Source: an uncultured Collinsella sp.
GTDB taxonomy: Bacteria > Actinomycetota > Coriobacteriia > Coriobacteriales > Coriobacteriaceae
Assembly: GCA_900545055.1 (NCBI GenBank)
Contig: UQXP01000027.1
Span: forward strand, 1-21,249
DNA: 21,249 nucleotides
Direction: 5' to 3'
Shown: in pieces, positions 13,855 to 21,249 of the stretch
Layout of the letters: each line of letters begins with the position of its first letter
How positions within the stretch are numbered: position 1 is the stretch's first letter
The notes under the pieces: model-generated
The model's input: only the letters and a program-made list of their open reading frames with translations
The model's database searches: none
What the model was told of the DNA's origin: nothing
Made by a program: the position numbers and the translations under genes

Positions 13855-16800
13855 GCGCCTCACCGCACCCCTGCGCCTTGGCGTTCATGATGAGCATCTG
13901 AAGACGGTTCTCCACGTTGGCGAAGCTCACGTCGGGATCGTAGTCGAGCGGCAGGAACTGCGCCGTGGGATACTGCTCCTTGAGCGCATGGATGAGCCCG
14001 CGCCCCACGACATGGTTGGGCAGACACCCGAACGGCTGCAGGATCACGAAGTTGCGGCAGCCGCGCTTGGCGTGCTCGAGGATCTCCGCCGGAATCAGCA
14101 CGCCCTCGCCCGCATCGAACGTATGGTGCAGGATCTTATCGCTCGCGCGCACGAGCTCGGGCATGCGCGTCGGCGGCTCGTAGAGCGGGCTCGCCGCGCC
14201 CAGGCGGTCGCAACGGTCGTGCGCGAGCTCGAACAGGTTGTCCGCCGTGGCGTACCAGGCCTTTTCGGGCAGCGACAGGTCGACGTGGAACTCGCGCGAC
14301 TGCGCATGCTTGTAGAAATAGGTCTTGCGGATCACGTCGGTCATGCGCGCCTCGATGACCTCGAGCCCGTTGTCCTCGAGGTAGCGCTCGATCTCGTGGT
14401 TGGCGCCGAGATGGAAATTGAGCAGGTACTCGCCCACGATGAGAACGGTCGGATGCGGGTTCGAGCGGTCGTACGGAACGGCGTCCATGATCGCAAGCGC
14501 GCGTTTGAAGCCCGTCGCCTGGCCTCTCAGCCCGGAGCGCTCCATGCCCTCGATAACCTCATCGAGCGCGCGGTCGAACGCAGCGTCCGCCGCGCCCTTC
14601 TCGAGCTCGTAGGGACGGATGCGCCTAAGCATGGCCTCGAGGGCATCGATTATGGGAAGACCGTAGGCGATCTGGATGCTCGGGCCAAGGCCGAGCTTGA
14701 AGCCCGGATGCGCATTGTGGGCATCGACGTCGTCGTTGGTGAGCACCGGGACATAGTCGTATCCCGCGTCGTCGAGCGCGCGGCGCAGCAGGGGCATGTA
14801 GTGCGTCAGGCGGCAGTCGCCGATATACTTGCCAGTCACCACGGCGACGTCGTGCGGGTCGTACTTACCGCTCTCGAGTGCCGCGAGCGCCTCGCCGATC
14901 ACGATTTGCGCGGGGAAGCAGATGTCGTTGTGCACATAGCGTTTGCCCAGGCGGATGGCATCCTCGCGCCCGATATCAAGGGCCTCGGCGCGCACGCCCT
15001 GATTGCGCATCGCCGCGGTCATGAGCCTGCAGAACGCATGGGAGGTGTTGGGGACCAGCGCGATCTTGTCGTGCCGGTCGCGCTTGGTGTACTTGACCTT
15101 ATACGGGTCGTCGAGCGGATGGACCGCGTGCACCCGGGCGCCCTCGGCACGCTCCTCCGCGCGACGACGGTTGACCGACTCGATAAACGAACGCACGCGA
15201 ATGCCCATGGGACCGGCGACGTCGCTCTCATCGAGCTTGATCATCATCGGAACCTTGGAGCCCATCTCGCCCATCATGCGCGCGATCTCGTCGGTGAGAT
15301 ACGCATCGTGGCCGCAGCCGAAGCTGCCCATCTGCACGAGCTCGAGCTCGGGCGTCGATGCGACGATGACCGCGCACGACAGCATGCGCGCATGGTAGTT
15401 GTTCACGATGTCGATGCGGCTGTTGGAAAGATCGACGTTGCAGACCCCCGGCACCGCATCGGGCGTCAGCACGGGGATGCCGCGCTCAGAGAAGAGCTTG
15501 GGCAGCCCGTGGTTGACCAGCGGGTCGTTGTGGTACGGGCGCGAAGCGATCACCACCGCGTAGCCGCCGTCCTCGTGCACGTTCTCGAGCACCTGCCTGC
15601 CGCGCAGCTGCAGCTGGTTCTCAAACGTCTCCTGCGCGCGGTCCGCCTGCTCGGTCGCCTTGGCAACCAGGTCGGCATCGATATCGAAGGTCTCCTTGCA
15701 CCACGCCTTGAGCTGGCGGTTTCGGTCGCCCTCGTCGTACCAGTGGAACAGCGGCGTATCGAACGGAACGCCGAAACGCTCCTCCGGGTTATCGGAATTG
15801 CGCATCACGTAGGGGTATCCCTTTACGACGGCGCACATCCACTCGCTGGTAGAGGCGGTGTTTTCGGTGGGCACCGTCGTGATGATGGGCATGAAGATGC
15901 GGTTGACGCCGGCGTCGACGAGATTGCGGATGTGCCCGTGGACGAGCTTGGCCGGGAAGCACACGGTGTCGGATGTGACGTGCGCCAGACCGCGCTCGTA
16001 CATCGCCTTGGTGCTGCGTCCCGAGACGCGCACCTTAAAGCCGAGCGTGCTGAAGAACGTCGACCAGAACGGCATGGTGTCCCAGAACTCGAGCACACGG
16101 GGAATGCCGATCGTGACATCGCGCCCCCCGCTGACGGGAACCGTGGGGTACGACTCGAACAGCAGCTTCTCGCGGTCGACAAAGAGATTGGGGGCAGCCG
16201 CGGTCCGGTCGCGCCCCGTGCCGGGTGCCTGTGCCTCGCAAGCACCCTGCGGACGCAGCTCCTCCGCCGCGGGAACCTCGCGCACGAGCTCATCCCATGA
16301 GATGGCGCCGCCGCGCGGGCAGCGATTGCCCGTGACGTAAAGCGAGCCGTCGCCAAATGCCACGACCGCGCGCTGGCAGCGGTTGTTGCACCGACGGCAG
16401 GTAACGCCGCCGAACTCGCGATGCTCGAAGCGCTCCACGGCATCGAGCCCGATAAACGACGTGCCGGCGTCGCCCTTGCGGCATTCCTCGCGCGCGAGCA
16501 GGGCGATACCGATAGCGCCCATCAGCCCCGGGTGGGGCGCACGCGTGACGGGTTTGCCCAGGTACTGCTCGAATGCGCGCAGCACCGCGTCGTTTCGGAA
16601 CGTGCCGCCCTGGACGACGACTTTGTCGCCCAGACGGTTGAGATTTGAAACGCGAATGACCTTGGTGAACACGTTCTCGATAATCGAACGGCAGAGACCG
16701 GCCATGATGTCGCCCGGACCCTTACCGCGCCGCTGCTCGGAAACGACGCTGCTGTTCATGAACACCGTGCAGCGGCTGCCGAGAACGGCGGGGGCTTTGG

Positions 16801-18277
16801 ACGAAAATGCCTCGGTCGCGATATCCTCAACGGCTATTCCGAGGTTTTTGGCAAAACCCTCGAGGAACGAGCCGCAGCCCGCAGAGCACGCCTCGTTGAC
16901 GACGATATCGGTCAGCACGCCGTGGTTGAGCCAGATGGCCTTCATATCCTGTCCGCCGATGTCGAGCACGAAGGTCGCATCGGGAACGCATGCGCACGCG
17001 GCGCGGGCGTGCGCGACCGTCTCGACCGTATGGTAGTCGGCGTGGAACGCGCGCGCGAAAAGCTTCTCGCCGTATCCCGTGGTGCCCACGGCATCGATCG
17101 CAAGCGTGACTCCCGCTGTCTCCCAGCGGTTCTTCAAGCTGACAAGACCCTGTTGGGCGACGTCGAGCGGTCTGCCGTTATTAGACGCGTAGAACGAATC
17201 GACAAGCTCACCCGCCTCATCGACCAGGGCGAACTTGGTCGTCGTGCTCCCCGAATCGATACCGAGCGCCACACGCACCGTCTCTCCGGGCGCATACGCA
17301 TCCGGACCCTTTGCCGGCGTCTCTTTGCCATGGCGTGCCGTAAAATCCGCCTGCTCGGCAGGTGTGGCAAAAAAGGGCTGGGCAAGACGTCCCTCCCCGC
17401 TTGCGGGCGCGACCGTCTCGAGCTTATCCAGCCGGACAAAAGCGTCGGGAAGGTCGATCGGTTGGGACGATGCGAACATGTCGGTCAGCGACAGGGCGGC
17501 ACCGCGCGCGACCATGATCTGCGGATCGCGCGGGACGATAACCTGATCGTCCGATAGATTCAGTTGCTCCCGGAACACGCGGACCAGCGTGGGGTTGTAG
17601 GCGAGCGTACCGCCCTCGAAGATTACCGGCGGCTCGATGTCGATACCCTGGGCCAGACCGCCGATCGTTTGGCGGGCGACCGCGTGAAGCGCCGAAAGCG
17701 CCAGGTCGGTGGTAGGAATGCCCTCGTTGAGCAGCGGCTGGATATCGGTCTTTGCGTACACGCCGCAGCGGCCCGAGACCTCGTGGACGGTCGTTCCCCG
17801 GCTTGCGAGCTGCTCGAACTCGCCCGATTCGGTGCCGACCCCCATGAGCTTTGCCATCTCGTCGATAAATGCACCGGTACCGCCTGCGCACGAGCCGTTC
17901 ATGCGCATGTCGGCAACCTCGATGTCTCCCTTATCGTTGGTGCGGAAGAAGATCATCTTGGCGTCTTGGCCGCCCAGCTCGATGGCGCAGCGCGTCTGCG
18001 GATAGAACCTGCTGATCGCGAGCGCGTTGGCGACCACCTCCTGAACGTACGAGGCGCCCAGCGCGGTCGCGATATCGCGCGCACCCGAGCCGGTCACCGC
18101 AACGCGCAGTGACTCATGGGGAAAGCGCTCGGCGAGCTCGCCGAGCATGGCGCGCACGCTCGCTGTCTGACACGCCCCGTGGCGGCGATATCCCCACCAC
18201 GCCTCGGTCATATCCTCGTGCATCGCGTAAACTTTGGTCGTCGTCGACCCTACGTCCAGTCCTACTAGCAACGCCAT
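13838..18277 (-). CDS. Giant 2-hydroxyacyl-CoA dehydratase activase-related protein
   Basis: The 1479-residue protein joins parts that are separate in known 2-hydroxyacyl-CoA dehydratase systems. Two ASKHA ATPase/activase domains follow each other. The first (1-270) has GLDVGSTTTK and cysteines at NGSC (130) and SGRC (171). The second (335-600) has GIDSGSTTTK and cysteines at 464, 468 and 503. These cysteines match the [4Fe-4S] ligands of HgdC-type activases. A linker carries CxxCxxxC...C (627, 630, 634, 653). A DUF2229-type module (720-1030) and a second dehydratase-like module (1070-1465) each have a CFPA and an FGC motif. ATP-driven low-potential electron transfer is the likely chemistry; the substrate is unknown. 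The start has ACGGAG 4 nt upstream. Confidence 0.88.
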   Translation of the reverse strand: MALLVGLDVGSTTTKVYAMHEDMTEAWWGYRRHGACQTASVRAMLGELAERFPHESLRVAVTGSGARDIATALGASYVQEVVANALAISRFYPQTRCAIELGGQDAKMIFFRTNDKGDIEVADMRMNGSCAGGTGAFIDEMAKLMGVGTESGEFEQLASRGTTVHEVSGRCGVYAKTDIQPLLNEGIPTTDLALSALHAVARQTIGGLAQGIDIEPPVIFEGGTLAYNPTLVRVFREQLNLSDDQVIVPRDPQIMVARGAALSLTDMFASSQPIDLPDAFVRLDKLETVAPASGEGRLAQPFFATPAEQADFTARHGKETPAKGPDAYAPGETVRVALGIDSGSTTTKFALVDEAGELVDSFYASNNGRPLDVAQQGLVSLKNRWETAGVTLAIDAVGTTGYGEKLFARAFHADYHTVETVAHARAACACVPDATFVLDIGGQDMKAIWLNHGVLTDIVVNEACSAGCGSFLEGFAKNLGIAVEDIATEAFSSKAPAVLGSRCTVFMNSSVVSEQRRGKGPGDIMAGLCRSIIENVFTKVIRVSNLNRLGDKVVVQGGTFRNDAVLRAFEQYLGKPVTRAPHPGLMGAIGIALLAREECRKGDAGTSFIGLDAVERFEHREFGGVTCRRCNNRCQRAVVAFGDGSLYVTGNRCPRGGAISWDELVREVPAAEELRPQGACEAQAPGTGRDRTAAAPNLFVDREKLLFESYPTVPVSGGRDVTIGIPRVLEFWDTMPFWSTFFSTLGFKVRVSGRSTKAMYERGLAHVTSDTVCFPAKLVHGHIRNLVDAGVNRIFMPIITTVPTENTASTSEWMCAVVKGYPYVMRNSDNPEERFGVPFDTPLFHWYDEGDRNRQLKAWCKETFDIDADLVAKATEQADRAQETFENQLQLRGRQVLENVHEDGGYAVVIASRPYHNDPLVNHGLPKLFSERGIPVLTPDAVPGVCNVDLSNSRIDIVNNYHARMLSCAVIVASTPELELVQMGSFGCGHDAYLTDEIARMMGEMGSKVPMMIKLDESDVAGPMGIRVRSFIESVNRRRAEERAEGARVHAVHPLDDPYKVKYTKRDRHDKIALVPNTSHAFCRLMTAAMRNQGVRAEALDIGREDAIRLGKRYVHNDICFPAQIVIGEALAALESGKYDPHDVAVVTGKYIGDCRLTHYMPLLRRALDDAGYDYVPVLTNDDVDAHNAHPGFKLGLGPSIQIAYGLPIIDALEAMLRRIRPYELEKGAADAAFDRALDEVIEGMERSGLRGQATGFKRALAIMDAVPYDRSNPHPTVLIVGEYLLNFHLGANHEIERYLEDNGLEVIEARMTDVIRKTYFYKHAQSREFHVDLSLPEKAWYATADNLFELAHDRCDRLGAASPLYEPPTRMPELVRASDKILHHTFDAGEGVLIPAEILEHAKRGCRNFVILQPFGCLPNHVVGRGLIHALKEQYPTAQFLPLDYDPDVSFANVENRLQMLIMNAKAQGCGEAHGETA

Positions 18278-18309
18278 AATGCTCCGTCTCTCGCATTTTT
18301 CCCGCTAGA

Positions 18310-18315
18310 GATATA
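18310..18315 (-). promoter_or_regulatory. Possible -10 element of the activase-TetR operon
   Basis: TATATC on the minus strand lies about 33 nt before the start codon. The region 17 nt upstream of it, where a -35 would be, falls inside the 18327-18347 palindrome, so a repressor bound there would block the promoter. The -35 itself is poor. Confidence 0.35.
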
Positions 18316-18326
18316 CCACTCTGCGT

Positions 18327-18347
18327 AATACAACAGACTGTTGTATT
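18327..18347. promoter_or_regulatory. Perfect 21-bp palindrome, candidate TetR operator
   Basis: AATACAACAG (18327-18336) and CTGTTGTATT (18338-18347) are perfect 10-bp arms about a single central base. It lies 50 nt upstream of the first gene of an operon whose second gene encodes a TetR repressor. Size, symmetry and position match TetR-family operators. Confidence 0.75.
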
Positions 18348-18358
18348 TAAACTCCGTA

Positions 18359-18392
18359 TAAAAAGCGGCTGCCGAAACGCTTCAGCAGCCGC
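18359..18392 (-). terminator. Rho-independent terminator between the DUF2798 gene and the activase operon
   Basis: GCGGCTGC (18365-18372) and GCAGCCGC (18385-18392) form an 8-bp stem with a short inner GAA/TTC extension. On the minus strand the stem is followed by TTTTTATA. It insulates the activase operon from transcription entering from the DUF2798 gene. Confidence 0.65.
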
Positions 18393-18504
18393 CGAATGCA
18401 CCAACAGATTGTTCTGCGCGCTAGCACGTCGGGCAACGGAGCAGCACGGGCCCTCCGGTCATGCGCACCGCTCACGCCCGCGATGTCGCCGAGAGAGCTA
18501 TCCA

Positions 18505-18556
18505 CGCTTAGGGCTCCAACCAAGCAAGTCGCCCGCGCTCAGCAGATCCCTAAGCG
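18505..18556. repeat. 9-bp inverted repeat after the DUF2798 gene
   Basis: CGCTTAGGG (18505-18513) and CCCTAAGCG (18548-18556) are perfect inverted arms 34 nt apart, the right one touching the DUF2798 stop. The rest of 18393-18558 shows no gene or clear signal. Confidence 0.5.
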
Positions 18557-18558
18557 AG

Positions 18559-19107
18559 CTACTCGCACTCAGGAGCCATAGCCTGCTCCAAGAGCTCGGC
18601 ATGCTCCTCCTCGAAAACCGTCCCCACAGGGAAGGCGCGACGGAAGACGAAGCGGGAAATCGGACCGGCTACCAAAAGGTTCCACGGCAGCGCCATCACA
18701 AAATTATGCGGGATGTTGATCATCCAGATCGCGGGCACGGAATACAGGTTCGCAAGGATGCCGCCGGGCATGTGCGTCAGACCCTCACAGGCACCGTACA
18801 GCGACATGATGATGACCATGGGAACGACCATGCAGGAGCTGACGGCGAGCGTCATGGCAAGTGGCGAGCTCTTGCCCGGCGTGACCAAGTACTTAAAGGC
18901 GAAACCCTTGGCGAGCGGGCTGGCGACGAACCAGTCGCAGCACATGGCAAAAATGTAGGCAACGGGGAAGCCGAGCCACGCAGTGGCAACGACCTCGCCG
19001 TTGATGGCCCCGTGCTGCAGGGCAACGTTGTAGATGCTCATCCAGAGCACCATGCAAAAGCACATGATAAAGGTGAACAGCAGGCTCTCTCGTTTGTTGA
19101 TAGGCAT
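18559..19107 (-). CDS. DUF2798-type four-helix membrane protein
   Basis: The 182-residue integral membrane protein has four predicted helices (about 8-28, 40-62, 83-104 and 124-150) and a charged acidic C-terminal tail. The first and third helices start similarly (ESLLFTFIMCFCMV and LAMTLAVSSCMVV), consistent with two DUF2798 repeats. The family has no established function and I do not assign one. The start chosen is the ATG at 19107 (MPINKRESLLFTF); AGAGAGGA lies upstream but at long spacing (about 12 nt). An upstream in-frame TTG at 19167 lies inside a terminator-like hairpin and is unlikely. It is transcribed separately from thrE, behind that hairpin. Confidence 0.78.
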   Translation of the reverse strand: MPINKRESLLFTFIMCFCMVLWMSIYNVALQHGAINGEVVATAWLGFPVAYIFAMCCDWFVASPLAKGFAFKYLVTPGKSSPLAMTLAVSSCMVVPMVIIMSLYGACEGLTHMPGGILANLYSVPAIWMINIPHNFVMALPWNLLVAGPISRFVFRRAFPVGTVFEEEHAELLEQAMAPECE

Positions 19108-19150
19108 AAAGGGCAGATTCCTCTCTGTGTTGTACCGCGGCGCCACGCAA

Positions 19151-19202
19151 CAAAAACGGGCGGGCAAGATGGAGCTGTTGGAACTTCATCTCGCCCGCCC
19201 GT
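19151..19202 (-). terminator. Strong terminator or attenuator upstream of the DUF2798 gene
   Basis: ACGGGCGGGC (19156-19165) pairs perfectly with GCCCGCCCGT (19193-19202), and the pairing continues inward with two mismatches over 18 bp. On the minus strand the stem is followed by TTTTTGTTG. It lies 49 nt before the DUF2798 start and over 200 nt after the ThrE-type stop, so attenuation of the DUF2798 gene is as plausible as simple termination. Confidence 0.7.
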
Positions 19203-19319
19203 GGTACGCGCGTCTGCGACTACTTATGTGGTGGAACCAGCCTAGCACGAAACGCATGCGCTTCGTAAGCGTTGAGTTTATGAAGATGCAGGGCACCAAC
19301 AATCCCCCGACCCCATAAG

Positions 19320-19382
19320 TTGCGGTGGAATACGGACTGTTTTGGCCCTTTAAGCAGCAATTCAACCCCTATTTCACCGCAA
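19320..19382. repeat. 13-bp inverted repeat with 37-nt loop
   Basis: The arms at 19320-19332 (TTGCGGTGGAATA) and 19370-19382 (TATTTCACCGCAA) are reverse complements except at one position. The loop is non-coding. It resembles an interspersed palindromic element; no second copy occurs in the window. Confidence 0.6.
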
Positions 19383-19387
19383 CCCAT

Positions 19388-19420
19388 TTGGTGCAAAGTA
19401 ACCTGTTCCCTTTGCGCCAA
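19388..19420 (-). terminator. Hairpin directly after the ThrE-type gene
   Basis: TTGGTGCAAAG (19388-19398) and CTTTGCGCCAA (19410-19420) form an 11-bp stem with one wobble-type difference and an 11-nt loop, touching the stop codon. There is no T-run; it may stabilise the 3' end or pause polymerase. Confidence 0.45.
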
Positions 19421-20989
19421 TTAGCTGGTGTGGCGCCAGCGAGGGTCGGTAAGGGTTCTCGCCACGCCCAAGCCAACGGGCAGAAACGCTACGATGAGCA
19501 CCGCGCGCACAAACCAGCCGAGCATATTGACCGTGTCGAAGGTGCACATGTAATACATCGAGCGATACAGATACAAGCCCGGCACCATAATGACAATCGA
19601 AGGCACCGTGAGGGCGATGCGCGGGTAGGTGAGCTTGACTTCAGCCAAGCTTGCGAGCAGCCCCGATACCAGCGCGCCGATAAACGCTGCTGCCTCGGGA
19701 GGCATTCCCGTGCTGAGGCCCAGGAAGGGAATCATCGTCGGCGCATCGACAAGGGTCAGACGCAGGGTATTGGACACGGCGCCGATCAACCCAGCTGCCG
19801 CGGCCATCTTTACCGGGCTGTTGAACATCACCGAGAAGCCGAATACGCCAACGAAGCTCATCACCACGCGCAGGAGCGTAAGGGCAAGCGGCGAAAGGCC
19901 CAGTGGGGCAAAGTCGTCCGGCGCCAGGCCAACACACTCGGCAACCATCCAACCTACGAGGGTCGCCATCACAATAATCGATACGGCATATGAAAGGCGC
20001 TCGATACCGCTTCGCATGTCGAGCTTGGCGATGTCGAGGCCTGCCGTAATGAGGGGAAAGCCGGGAATCACAAAGAGCATGGCGCCGATATAGCCTTCTT
20101 GGTGCGACATTGCCCCCGGTACGAGCTGGCCAAGGCCGAGCAATGCCAGCAGATACGAAACGCAAGCGAGCGCAACGCCGGTCGTCAGCGCGCTAAACTG
20201 GCCAAGACCCTGCTTGAGAATATGGGAGCGAGCAAAGTTGCCGACACCAGCGCCTACGAATGCGCAAGCCATCTCGATAGGGCCGCCGCCGAGCAAAAAG
20301 ACGAAGGCGCCGCAAGCACAGGCCGCCGCAAGGCCCTGTTGCCAGGGAGAGTAATCGGGCTTTGAGCTCTCAACGGTCTTGAGCATCTCGTGGTACTCAT
20401 GCACGGTAAACCGGCGCCCGTAAATCTCGATTTCCTTTAAGAAGCTCTCCATCATCCAAATGCGATGAGTGTTGACCCCCGTTGTGGGTAGGCTGACGAC
20501 CTCGTTAAAGCAGTGGCCATCTTCGATGCAGGTGCACTCAAACGACAGGAGACTCAGGTCGACGTGAATCGTGACGCCAAGTACGGCAGCAACACGATTC
20601 ATGGTATCGCGCACGCGCCAGGCACCTGTTCCGCTTGCCAGCATAAGCATGCCGGTCCGGCAGATGATGGATGACTTATCGGTGAGCGGCGCGTCGACGG
20701 CAAGCTCATCGCCCGCCGTCACGATCTGGTGCCAGTCGGTTTTCATATGGAGCGCGCCGGCACGAACGCCGTGGTGCATGGGGGCTCTCGAAAGCAGCGA
20801 GTCAAGGCGCGAAGGCTGTGGAGGCTCCGCTGATTCGCCCTCAACCTCATCAGCCTCTTCATCGACCAGATCAAAGGAATCAAGCGGCGCTGGCTCGCGA
20901 CGGTCGATCAGCTCCTCGTCCTCATCGTCAAAGTAATTGAACTGATCGAGCATGTCCTCTTCGATTGCGCGCTCGCTCGCGTCGTCCAT
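19421..20989 (-). CDS. Threonine/serine exporter family protein (ThrE-like)
   Basis: The 522-residue inner-membrane protein has the fused ThrE layout: an N-terminal DUF1212 part and a C-terminal DUF3815 part in one chain, as in the Corynebacterium ThrE exporter (489 residues). About ten transmembrane segments lie between residue 213 and the C-terminus. The soluble region (about 105-205) carries GTGAWRVRDTMNRV (120-133). Family motifs include VIPGFPLITAGLD (307-319) in the first half and IVIMVPGLYLYRSMY (465-479) in the second. Residues 1-60 are a strongly acidic, probably disordered extension. The ATG at 20989 has GGGAG spaced 7 nt upstream. Export of threonine or serine is the family function; the substrate here is not proven. 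Confidence 0.88.
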   Translation of the reverse strand: MDDASERAIEEDMLDQFNYFDDEDEELIDRREPAPLDSFDLVDEEADEVEGESAEPPQPSRLDSLLSRAPMHHGVRAGALHMKTDWHQIVTAGDELAVDAPLTDKSSIICRTGMLMLASGTGAWRVRDTMNRVAAVLGVTIHVDLSLLSFECTCIEDGHCFNEVVSLPTTGVNTHRIWMMESFLKEIEIYGRRFTVHEYHEMLKTVESSKPDYSPWQQGLAAACACGAFVFLLGGGPIEMACAFVGAGVGNFARSHILKQGLGQFSALTTGVALACVSYLLALLGLGQLVPGAMSHQEGYIGAMLFVIPGFPLITAGLDIAKLDMRSGIERLSYAVSIIVMATLVGWMVAECVGLAPDDFAPLGLSPLALTLLRVVMSFVGVFGFSVMFNSPVKMAAAAGLIGAVSNTLRLTLVDAPTMIPFLGLSTGMPPEAAAFIGALVSGLLASLAEVKLTYPRIALTVPSIVIMVPGLYLYRSMYYMCTFDTVNMLGWFVRAVLIVAFLPVGLGVARTLTDPRWRHTS

Positions 20990-21249
20990 ACAGACGCTCC
21001 CTTCCTGCCGACTAACCCCCATCCTAGGCAACGACGGCTAAAGGAAACATAAAAGAGACGGCTGTCATGCGAACCATGTGCGCAATAGCCGTTGGGTAAT
21101 CGTTTAAGAACGTCCCCAATGACTACAAGGAGTGTCCCCAAGTGCCGACACAAAAGGAACTCCCCATCTGCCGCATCGCAGGTTGAGCCTACGCCAGCGA
21201 GCGCCGTCCAGAGCGAACAAGGTGGCATGAAAAAGGCAAGGCATAGACC

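Larger units (their letters stand above)
19108..19420 (-). other. Gene-free, structured 313-nt leader between the ThrE-type gene and the DUF2798 gene
   Basis: No open frame here is credible. In minus-strand order it holds a hairpin touching the ThrE-type stop (19388-19420), a long inverted repeat (19320-19382), about 115 nt without clear signal, a strong terminator-like hairpin (19151-19202) and the region before the DUF2798 start. Confidence 0.6.

Noticed and set aside
13721..16300. Long + strand open frame (859 codons) opposite the activase-like gene
   Set aside because: It is antisense to a well-supported protein, without recognisable domains or ribosome site; a GC-bias artefact.
19130..19202. 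T-box-like GTACCGCGG on the + strand followed by a hairpin
   Set aside because: The hairpin has no T-run on the + strand and no + strand gene follows; on the minus strand the T-box order is not present.
1..21249. CRISPR arrays, prophage genes, insertion sequences
   Set aside because: No regularly spaced repeats, transposase, integrase or phage structural genes were seen on either strand.

Overview
The window looks like a chromosomal segment of a Coriobacteriia-type actinobacterium, most likely a Collinsella-like gut anaerobe. That assignment is inferred from high GC coding sequence, an anaerobe-type 2-hydroxyacyl-CoA dehydratase activase protein, a DisA/ClpC/Rae1 gene order shared with Firmicutes, and the style of the individual proteins. 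No database search was possible.

From left to right: a minus-strand tRNA-Thr(TGT) with encoded CCA (35-109). Then a tightly packed minus-strand housekeeping operon, read from right to left as disA (c-di-AMP synthase), ispD, ispF (MEP isoprenoid pathway), cysS, rlmB (23S rRNA methyltransferase) and yacP (Rae1-like NYN nuclease), spanning 334-5865. Stops and starts overlap or lie within 3 nt, except for a structured 186-nt gap between cysS and rlmB. Divergent from disA is mntP (Mn2+ exporter, + strand). It is followed by a terminator and a hipB-hipA toxin-antitoxin pair on the + strand behind a 17-bp perfect palindromic operator. pepD (Zn dipeptidase) and clpC (AAA+ unfoldase) follow on the minus strand, each with its own terminator.

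Upstream of clpC is a two-gene minus-strand operon: a 1479-residue protein with two activase ATPase modules and two dehydratase-like modules, translationally overlapped by a TetR-family regulator. A perfect 21-bp palindrome lies just upstream of the first gene and is the obvious candidate TetR operator. The right end holds a four-helix DUF2798-type membrane protein behind a terminator/attenuator hairpin, and a ThrE-type threonine/serine exporter.

Two points stand out. In Bacillus subtilis, clpC, disA, ispDF, cysS, rlmB and yacP form one long conserved block. Here the same order and strand survive, but pepD, hipBA and mntP sit between clpC and disA, and several members (radA, yacL, gltX, cysE, mrnC) are absent. 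The least understood system is the giant activase/dehydratase-like protein with its TetR partner. Its chain can be read as two internal duplications, an activase pair followed by a dehydratase-like pair with repeated CFPA and FGC cysteine motifs. Intergenic regions are also rich in long inverted repeats that look like interspersed palindromic elements.
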